The notes under the pieces are model-generated. The model saw only the letters and a list, made by a program, of their open reading frames with translations, did not search any database and was not told the origin of the DNA. This document shows, piece after piece, positions 1 through 4,141 of a stretch of DNA of 5,594 nt (its first letter is position 1; the number at the start of each line of letters is the position of its first letter). The DNA is taken from positions 1-5,594 of the forward strand of contig CABQQJ010000068.1 in assembly GCA_902466275.1 (NCBI GenBank). Direction: 5' to 3'. The DNA is from an uncultured Veillonella sp. GTDB lineage: Bacteria > Bacillota > Negativicutes > Veillonellales > Veillonellaceae. Position numbers and translations under genes: made by a program.

Positions 1-676
1 ATACGAGACGCTCCCTAAGTCTATGCTCTTCATCGGCACTCATCACCATATCCGCTACATTCTCGCCAGATGCGAAGATATCCATACCAAAGGCGACTTC
101 TCCATCATCGGTGGTGCGATCTGGGATGTGAATTTCACGGCGATAACGCAATCGCTCACGCTTCCAGTACCGCATGTAACCGTACATGATGCCAGCTTTC
201 ACAAAGCCTGGGAACGGTACGGCCCCATTCAAATCAAAGCTATAAATCGATTCTATGAGGATGGCCCAGAGATAGCTCTCTACGTCCTCGCGGAACTCGC
301 GGTTTCCCATGCGATTCGTATAGTGCAAGATGAGCGGTCGATACCTGCGACAGAGCTCGATTTGTGCCGCATCATGACGAAGCTCATCAGCGGACCACGG
401 CTGATATCCTACCGTCTGAATCCGCATATTCGGCTTTTGACAGATGGACACGAGGCTCTTGTCCGACAAGGACGATAAAACTTGATGCCCACAGACGAGG
501 GTCTGTAATTTCAATTCCTCTGGAATACTTTCCCTAGACTCATTAGCTTTCGATAGTAAAGAATGAGATGGTAATGCCTGTGTTTCTAACGTTTCTGACT
601 GATAGTTGTCATGTTGTAAGTTTGCAGTTTTAATACATGTTTTTTGTACTAAAGGTTCTTCGTTTGTGTATAACAT
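1..676 (-). CDS. Sigma-70 region-2-like protein (putative alternative sigma factor), 3' end outside window
   Basis: This minus-strand frame opens at ATG 676 and runs without a stop for 225 codons to the left edge, so the gene is partial. An SD (AAAGGGG) sits 5 nt before the ATG. Residues 1-100 are polar, low-complexity and resemble nothing I recognise. Residues 105-180 read like sigma region 2: ELCRRYRPLILHYTNRMG, then REDVESYLWAILIESIYSFD (near 129-148), F155-PGFVKAGIMYGYMRYWKRER and the basic RLRYRR. This is the pattern of the core-binding and -10-melting helices. Residues 183-225 (acidic, DDGEVAFGMDIF...ENVADMVMSADEEHRLRERL) resemble the linker before region 4, which would lie off the window. 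The likely role is to direct RNA polymerase to a special promoter set. The region-2 resemblance is seen directly; the role is inferred. It could instead be a sigma-like regulator of a mobile element or of competence. The opposite-strand frame at 23-478 is a shadow. Confidence 0.72.
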   Translation of the reverse strand, partial: MLYTNEEPLVQKTCIKTANLQHDNYQSETLETQALPSHSLLSKANESRESIPEELKLQTLVCGHQVLSSLSDKSLVSICQKPNMRIQTVGYQPWSADELRHDAAQIELCRRYRPLILHYTNRMGNREFREDVESYLWAILIESIYSFDLNGAVPFPGFVKAGIMYGYMRYWKRERLRYRREIHIPDRTTDDGEVAFGMDIFASGENVADMVMSADEEHRLRERLV

Positions 677-713
677 AAATCCCCTTTCCTGCCATGGCAT
701 AGCGCTTATCTAC

Positions 714-742
714 ACAATAGCGCGGAACGGGGATTTTGACAA
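714..742 (-). promoter_or_regulatory. Promoter of the sigma-like gene
   Basis: Reading the minus strand, TTGTCA (742-737, 5/6 match to the -35 consensus) is followed by exactly 17 nt and then TATTGT (719-714, 4/6 match to -10). A start site near 707 would give a leader of about 30 nt before the ATG at 676. The spacing and -35 are good; the -10 is mediocre. Confidence 0.5.
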
Positions 743-748
743 ATTGGC

Positions 749-762
749 AATTCCTTGGAATT
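749..762. promoter_or_regulatory. Possible operator: AATTCC-TT-GGAATT inverted repeat
   Basis: A perfect 6-bp inverted repeat with a 2-nt centre lies 6 bp upstream of the -35 box of the sigma-like gene. Its length and symmetry fit a dimeric regulator site, but a 6-bp arm in AT-rich DNA can arise by chance. No factor can be named. Confidence 0.25.
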
Positions 763-857
763 TCCCTATATTCTGTTATATTTGAACCTTAATTTCTATC
801 CATAGTACACCGTACCTATGCGATTCAAAGGGTAATTGCTGAAAATATATAATTACT

Positions 858-891
858 AAAAATGACACCACATACGCAATGTGGTGTCATT
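858..891 (-). terminator. Rho-independent terminator of the ATPase gene
   Basis: A perfect 13-bp stem, AATGACACCACAT (861-873) against ATGTGGTGTCATT (879-891), closes a 5-nt loop. On the minus strand it runs into TTTTT (the last two stem bases plus 860-858). It lies about 75 nt past the ATPase stop codon. The plus strand has no U-run after the stem, so it acts on minus-strand transcripts. Confidence 0.85.
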
Positions 892-912
892 ATAAGAGGA
901 AATATACTATCA

Positions 913-954
913 TTGGGTAATAGTATTCAATCTTTAGGTAGTAGTATTCAATCT
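913..954. repeat. Two tandem 21-bp repeats just after the ATPase stop
   Basis: Units 913-933 and 934-954 abut and match at 19 of 21 positions; both contain AGTATTCAATCT. They begin 12 nt after the ATPase stop codon and end before the terminator. The unit is a multiple of 3. In the -1 frame relative to the ATPase, each unit encodes IEYYY, and one of the two differences is silent in that frame. Confidence 0.8.
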
Positions 955-966
955 GAGATTGTCTGA

Positions 967-2031
967 TTAAATCGCAATACACGCGGCTTGGACAAAGTCC
1001 TTTAGCTGCGGTTTTACATGATTATAATATACATCAGCGCCATAACCGCGCACGATATCGCCCCAGTATTTATATACATAGCGGTACCAGAAATGGAACA
1101 TACTGTTCGTGAAATGGTAATCCGCGTACTTTGCGTTCCCACGGCTACTTGCCTGAATACGACCTACGAGCCCCATAGACATGAGATCGTTCAAACGAGA
1201 TGTAAAGGTACCACTTTTAATTTGGCTTTCTTGTAAAAGCTCCACGTAGTATGGTCTTTCAAGGGTAGCAAGGCCAGACAGGATAGCGTTAGCACCTGTT
1301 ATATTTTTCATATCTCGATGTAAGATATTCTGTGTTTCTTCAAATAGAGCGCCCGATACGGAGAAGAACAAATTAATGATATTCGTATCGATGCTTTCAC
1401 CATTATCAAAGTATTGCACATAGGCAGGTAACCCACCGGTTACGGCAAAGACGGTGCGCAAATCATCCTTTGCATAGTGAAGTCCCAAGGATTTCATATC
1501 AACTAAGGAAAATGGTTTCACCTCAAGATATTCGGACACGAAAGGCCCAATGAGGCTGCGATCGCCAATGATGCGGCCATCGAGCTGTTCCAGACCATTA
1601 GCCATCAATATGATGTTCAAACGACTCGTATCTTTATAGGTATCTAATAAATCGCGCAAGTGAATGGGAAACTGAGGAACTGCTTCCACCAAGGATGGAT
1701 AATCGTCAATCACCACAGTCTGAGGTGTTTTCACACTGCTTTCAAAAAGTCTCACAAAAGCCTGCTGCAAACTCTCTACAGGCTCGAATGTATCTTGAGC
1801 ATTAGCAGGAACAAAACGTGCCTCAAGAGCTCTATTTATATCAGCCACATGGACTGATTCATTGGCCATGCGCCCCGCCAAATATATCGCCTTATGACGG
1901 CGTACAAGTTGCGAAGCCACATAGGATTTACCACTGCGATGAGGACCATATACAACACATAAACTCATTTGGCCCATTGCAATTCGGGACTGGATACGCT
2001 CTATAATCTCAGCACGTCCCACAAAATTCAT
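967..2031 (-). CDS. Archaeal-type P-loop ATPase with truncated DUF234 C-terminus
   Basis: A 354-aa cytoplasmic protein. It has Walker A GPHRSGKS (29-36) near the N-terminus after the family's FVGR...E opening, and Walker B VVIDDYP (106-112). The family conserved TGGLPAYVQYF is at 198-208, a likely winged-helix at about 246-293, and the start of the DUF234 segment is YHFTNSMFHFWYRYVY (305-320). This is the order of PF01637/DUF234 ATPases, whose cellular role is poorly known. Two oddities stand out. The residue after the Walker B Asp is Asp110, where Glu is usual. The protein also stops at about the point where family members (commonly about 450 aa or more, from memory) continue into their nuclease-like C-terminal part. 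The start is fixed by GGAGGTGA 4 nt upstream. It is monocistronic, with its own promoter and terminator. The family call is fairly sure; whether it is still functional is unclear. Confidence 0.85.
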   Translation of the reverse strand: MNFVGRAEIIERIQSRIAMGQMSLCVVYGPHRSGKSYVASQLVRRHKAIYLAGRMANESVHVADINRALEARFVPANAQDTFEPVESLQQAFVRLFESSVKTPQTVVIDDYPSLVEAVPQFPIHLRDLLDTYKDTSRLNIILMANGLEQLDGRIIGDRSLIGPFVSEYLEVKPFSLVDMKSLGLHYAKDDLRTVFAVTGGLPAYVQYFDNGESIDTNIINLFFSVSGALFEETQNILHRDMKNITGANAILSGLATLERPYYVELLQESQIKSGTFTSRLNDLMSMGLVGRIQASSRGNAKYADYHFTNSMFHFWYRYVYKYWGDIVRGYGADVYYNHVKPQLKDFVQAACIAI

Positions 2032-2035
2032 ATAC

Positions 2036-2089
2036 TCACCTCCAACTATTTACGGAAATTATTATATCATAATTTTAAATCATTATTAA
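2036..2089 (-). promoter_or_regulatory. Promoter and ribosome site of the ATPase gene
   Basis: A perfect TATAAT (2066-2061) is preceded by a 17-nt spacer and TTAATA (2089-2084, 4/6 of the -35 consensus). The SD GGAGGTGA (2043-2036) sits 4 nt before ATG 2031 and decides this start. The predicted leader is only about 25 nt. Confidence 0.6.
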
Positions 2090-2325
2090 ACTTTTTTTCA
2101 TATAGTTAACATAGCTTTTTATTATGTTAATTTTTTTACGCATCAAATCATAGCTTTCATGCGATACATGTTGCCTTACCATCATAAAAGGCCTTATGAT
2201 TACTTTATTTTCATATACCTTTGATATCAACATATCCTATAAGGCGTGGTTATATAAGTTATACATTATAAGCTATACATATTAAACTATAGATTTTAAT
2301 CTATACAGTTTAATCTATATATTTT
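2090..2325. other. AT-rich non-coding gap between the ATPase promoter and the GH3 terminator
   Basis: I see no gene or RNA gene here. It holds small symmetrical elements: TTAACATA/TATGTTAA (2106-2113/2123-2130) followed on the plus strand by T7, ATCATAA/TTATGAT (2181-2187/2194-2200) around AAGGCC, the palindrome TTGATATCAA (2221-2230), and repeated TATACA-type words from 2260. The inverted repeat at 2281-2314 is listed separately. Most of this can be explained by very high AT content. Confidence 0.6.
2281..2314. repeat. 15-bp AT-rich inverted repeat with a 2-nt bulge
   Basis: ATTAAACTATAGATT (2281-2295) pairs with AATCTAT-AC-AGTTTAAT (2298-2314), leaving AC unpaired, across a TT centre. The word TTTAATCTATA also recurs at 2295-2305 and 2309-2319. 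It may be a protein site or a cruciform-prone stretch beside the GH3 terminator. No function is visible. Confidence 0.5.
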
Positions 2326-2364
2326 AAAAATGACGTGCTAACCAAAAGGTATAGCACGTCATTT
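2326..2364 (-). terminator. Rho-independent terminator of the GH3 gene
   Basis: A perfect 13-bp stem, AAATGACGTGCTA (2328-2340) with TAGCACGTCATTT (2352-2364), is extended by ACC/GGT inside (2341-2343/2348-2350, one bulged A). On the minus strand it runs into TTTTTAAAA. It lies about 125 nt past the GH3 stop. Its 3' side shares GTCATTTTTA with the ATPase terminator. Confidence 0.85.
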
Positions 2365-2419
2365 GCATGTTAAGTATATTAAATTATTACTAAATTCTCT
2401 TATACTAAGTTTCTTAATA

Positions 2420-2464
2420 GTAAATATCTAACTTGTAAATATCTAATTCGTAAATTTCTGATTA
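2420..2464. repeat. Three tandem 15-bp repeats after the GH3 stop
   Basis: Units 2420-2434, 2435-2449 and 2450-2464 follow the pattern GTAAATATCTAAyTy. The first two differ only near the 3' end, and the third has decayed further. Two weaker units (2465-2479, 2480-2494) continue the 15-bp register into the last codons of the GH3 gene, so the array may have grown at the gene's 3' end. Confidence 0.65.
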
Positions 2465-2488
2465 CAAAATCTAATATTCCTAAATATC

Positions 2489-3637
2489 TTATGGATCAAT
2501 TTGCGTTTGCATTTTCATCAATAAGATGCGCTTAACCGATTCGTTAAGGCGCTCGGTCGTAATCGTTCCATCCGCCACCGCTTGCGTCAGCGCACGATGG
2601 ACTTCATCGATATGAATCGTATCCGCATCAACAAGAATGAGATCACTGCCCGCTAAAATAGAGGCCACAGCGTAATCGCCTATCTTTTGGTTGGATTGCA
2701 ACGCACCCACATCGATACGGTCCGTCATAACGATACCCTTATAACCGAGCTCCTTGCGAAGCCAACCGTCTATAATCGGCTTAGAGGAACTCGCCAAGTG
2801 TTCGTTATCGATAGCGGGAATCTGGATGTGACTCATCACAAGCATATAGCTATTCGCCGTCGTCTGCGCAATGAGCCGTTTAAAGACGGCTACATCATTA
2901 TTGCTGAGATACGCTTTCGCCTCATTAGCTGATCCAAAGGATGCATCCCCTAAGGTCACCGCCGGAAAGTAGTTATAAGCGGACCACATATGATTAATTT
3001 GGTAACGCTCCACCATGGCAAGGTTTATATGGCCTGCCCACGTGGGATCGGATGTATAGGACATATTCGGTACGCCAAGGTTAGCATTAGGCCCAATAAC
3101 CAAGTTAAAGCCCATATCCCGCATTTCAATAGCAGATCGCGTGGCCAAATTAATGATACGATCCATAGGCAATTGCCCCCATCGATTGGGCTTCGGCAAC
3201 CGCAAGAAACTTTCATTCCCATGCAATATGCGATCACGATGCACCGCAATATAGGGTGTCACCATGCTAGAGGTTATCGCCGTTTGCATAATATCGCTGG
3301 TGAAAGTTTTCACTTGGTTCTTATTAATAAGATTTTCATTCGTTAACATAACGCCACTGACACGGTATTTTCGGATCACATCCTTTTGGGATTGTCCTAT
3401 CGTACTACCATGAAGGCTGATCATCATCAGCTGCCCCACCTTATCCTCTTGAGACATGGCCGCAATCCAAGTGTCCACCTTTTCAGACACGGGTTTGTTG
3501 GACTCCAGGACGGCACGGTACGATACGGTTCGTACCGTTTCTTGTTCTGCCTGACTCTCATGTTGGCATCCAGTTGTACCAACGACAGCAACTAGTAAGG
3601 CAAGGCCACTCAGGACCCGCCGAAAAAACTGGTTCAT
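2489..3637 (-). CDS. GH3 / NagZ-like lipoprotein with degenerate active site
   Basis: A 382-aa protein with an N-terminal signal (RR at 6-7, hydrophobic 8-20) and a likely lipidated Cys24 in a loose lipobox (TTGC). A polar linker follows, then a GH3 barrel. Family landmarks are KVGQLMMI (66-73), GVMLTNENL (95-103), SHIQIPAID (269-277), LRKELGYKGIVMTD (293-306), AGSDLILV (329-336) and RLNESVKRILLMK (363-375). Normal members are beta-N-acetylhexosaminidases that act on peptidoglycan. The nucleophile Asp is kept (D306 in MTD). However, the DQEGG motif is HRDRI (133-137), the KHFPGHG region is NYFPAVTLG (222-230), and the DSH general acid/base site reads GDASFGS (230-236). It may therefore be a surface-anchored pseudoenzyme or have a changed activity. 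It is monocistronic, with a long structured leader. The fold call is sure; lack of activity is inferred. Confidence 0.88.
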   Translation of the reverse strand: MNQFFRRVLSGLALLVAVVGTTGCQHESQAEQETVRTVSYRAVLESNKPVSEKVDTWIAAMSQEDKVGQLMMISLHGSTIGQSQKDVIRKYRVSGVMLTNENLINKNQVKTFTSDIMQTAITSSMVTPYIAVHRDRILHGNESFLRLPKPNRWGQLPMDRIINLATRSAIEMRDMGFNLVIGPNANLGVPNMSYTSDPTWAGHINLAMVERYQINHMWSAYNYFPAVTLGDASFGSANEAKAYLSNNDVAVFKRLIAQTTANSYMLVMSHIQIPAIDNEHLASSSKPIIDGWLRKELGYKGIVMTDRIDVGALQSNQKIGDYAVASILAGSDLILVDADTIHIDEVHRALTQAVADGTITTERLNESVKRILLMKMQTQIDP

Positions 3638-3639
3638 CT

Positions 3640-3655
3640 CTCCTAAAAGCTCCTT
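3640..3655 (-). promoter_or_regulatory. Two badly spaced ribosome sites before the GH3 start
   Basis: AGGAG (3644-3640) is only 2 nt from ATG 3637, and AAGGAG (3655-3650) is 12 nt away, so neither has the usual 5-9 nt spacing. The signal peptide that follows makes this ATG the only sensible start. The distal site overlaps the stop codon of the leader ORF at 3654-3719, which would suit translational coupling. Confidence 0.5.
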
Positions 3656-3719
3656 AATGCTTACGCAATATTATGAATATTATGGGCTTTCTATGTTGCT
3701 CTCCCAATGCAACACCCAT
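3654..3719 (-). CDS. Possible 21-aa leader ORF upstream of the GH3 gene
   Basis: ATG 3719 is preceded by GAGGGG at 4 nt (3729-3724), a better-spaced site than that of the GH3 gene itself. The ORF has 21 codons, starting MGVALGEQ and ending FIILRKH, and stops 16 nt before the GH3 ATG. It includes ATA ATA TTC ATA ATA TTG, four ATA isoleucine codons in six, made by a perfect 9-bp tandem repeat (3667-3684). Its start codon lies in the 5' arm of a strong hairpin. The arrangement resembles an attenuation or coupling leader peptide. It is too short to judge from coding statistics. Confidence 0.3.
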   Translation of the reverse strand: MGVALGEQHRKPIIFIILRKH

Positions 3720-3721
3720 AA
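3680..3721 (-). promoter_or_regulatory. 13-bp bulged hairpin in the GH3 leader
   Basis: TTATGGG (3680-3686) pairs with CCCATAA (3715-3721), and TGTTGC (3694-3699) with GCAACA (3709-3714). There is a 9-nt loop and a 7-nt bulge on one side. It lies between the TATAAT box at 3759 and the GH3 start and buries the ATG of the leader ORF. No U-run follows, so it is not a terminator. Confidence 0.6.
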
Positions 3722-3753
3722 GTCCCCTCTTGATCCGTACAGTATATTTTTAT

Positions 3754-3759
3754 ATTATA
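3754..3759 (-). promoter_or_regulatory. -10 box for the GH3 gene
   Basis: A perfect TATAAT on the minus strand. At 16-19 nt upstream I find no acceptable -35 (the 17-nt position reads AGGAAA), so activation or another sigma factor may be needed. A start near 3747 would give a leader of about 110 nt holding the hairpin and leader ORF. Other TATA words nearby (for example 3813-3818) are less well placed. Confidence 0.4.
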
Positions 3760-3862
3760 CACTAAATGATTCATCTTTTCCTCATAATAAAATAATTTTT
3801 TTATACTGGATTATTATAATAAAGTTATACAGTAAAAATATGTGAATTTTGAATAATTATAT

Positions 3863-3950
3863 AAAAAAATCCTACGAATCGTTTAAAAAGTGACCGCACT
3901 GTAACAAAAGGCTACGTGAGTATCAAGTCACTCATGACCCGTAGGATTTT
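3863..3950 (-). terminator. Structured terminator/attenuator between hydA and the GH3 gene
   Basis: A perfect 11-bp stem, AAAATCCTACG (3866-3876) with CGTAGGATTTT (3940-3950), encloses 63 nt. On the minus strand it runs into T7 (3869-3863). The enclosed part has its own stems: TGAGT/ACTCA (3917-3921/3930-3934) and AGTG/CACT (3889-3892/3897-3900). In addition, CTACG at 3912-3916 can pair with CGTAG at 3940-3944 in place of the outer partner, and it stacks directly on TGAGT/ACTCA. It probably ends hydA transcripts. The alternative fold also allows a regulated terminator. The plus-strand 3' side is only moderately T-rich. I do not recognise a known riboswitch class. Confidence 0.7.
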
Positions 3951-4007
3951 CTATTTTATATTGTTGTACCCTAAATAGCTAACGCTACTATGAGTGTATA
4001 AGCATTT

Positions 4008-4041
4008 GATTACTTTATAACAGCCTGCTGTTTGAGTAATC
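4008..4041 (-). promoter_or_regulatory. Hairpin in the hydA 3' untranslated region
   Basis: GATTACT (4008-4014) pairs with AGTAATC (4035-4041). Inside it AACAG (4019-4023) pairs with CTGTT (4028-4032) across a CCTG loop. There is no U-run on either strand, so it is more likely an RNA 3'-end stabiliser or processing site than a terminator. Confidence 0.5.
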
Positions 4042-4048
4042 GACTATT

Positions 4049-4141
4049 ATTAACCTTTAAATTTTTCTTTCTTTACTGACACATAGTCAACACCAACTTG
4101 CACCATATTCAAGCAATTGGCTGTCATTAACCTTTAAATTT
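4049..4141. repeat. 16-bp direct repeat at the hydA 3' end
   Basis: ATTAACCTTTAAATTT occurs exactly at 4049-4064 and 4126-4141, 77 bp apart. On the minus strand each copy encodes KFKG followed by TAA. The first is the end of hydA; the second is the end of the overlapping 25-codon ORF, in a different frame from hydA. The flanking sequences are not alike. Confidence 0.85.
4050..4127 (-). CDS. 25-codon ORF overlapping the hydA stop (TAATG)
   Basis: The ATG shares one base with the hydA stop codon (TAATG), the classic layout for translational coupling; a weak AAAGG lies 3 nt upstream. The peptide starts MTANCLNM, continues VQVGVDYVSVKKE and ends KFKG, the same last four residues as hydA. It is closed by three in-frame stops (TAA TAA TAG). 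It could be a coupled small protein, or the detached remains of an alternative hydA C-terminus. I cannot assign a function. Confidence 0.35.
   Translation of the reverse strand: MTANCLNMVQVGVDYVSVKKEKFKG

Noticed and set aside
23..478. 151-codon plus-strand ORF
   Set aside because: It lies opposite the sigma-like frame, which is open for 225 codons, has an SD and promoter and shows region-2 motifs. The plus-strand peptide resembles nothing and has no good SD.
781..829. Nested inverted repeats TTTGAA/TTCAAA around CATAG-TAC/GTA-CTATG
   Set aside because: The arms are short (6 and 5+3 bp) with a bulge. They lie between two transcription units with no nearby gene start or U-run, too weak to call a structured RNA.
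2106..2137. Plus-strand terminator: TTAACATA/TATGTTAA followed by T7
   Set aside because: The 8-bp stem is almost all A-T and there is no plus-strand gene to terminate. It is likely a product of base composition.
2420..2494. CRISPR-like or MITE-like array
   Set aside because: The units are 15 bp, directly abutting and decaying, without spacers, terminal inverted repeats or target duplications.
3691..3774. 27-codon minus-strand ORF with GAGG 5 nt before its ATG, containing the chance phrase TDQEG like the GH3 motif
   Set aside because: The TATAAT box at 3754-3759 lies inside it and it overlaps the better-placed 21-codon leader ORF in another frame. It could be made only from a transcript starting further upstream, for which there is no sign.
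3863..3950. Mobile mini-element with 11-bp terminal inverted repeats
   Set aside because: No target-site duplication flanks it, and the T7 after the stem on the minus strand is better explained by a terminator.
4128..4141. TTTAAAG as a -1 frameshift slippery site joining hydA to the 25-codon ORF
   Set aside because: The hydA frame reads TTT AAA there, not the T TTA AAG phase needed, and the target frame has a TAA just upstream of the junction. Coupled restart at TAATG fits better.
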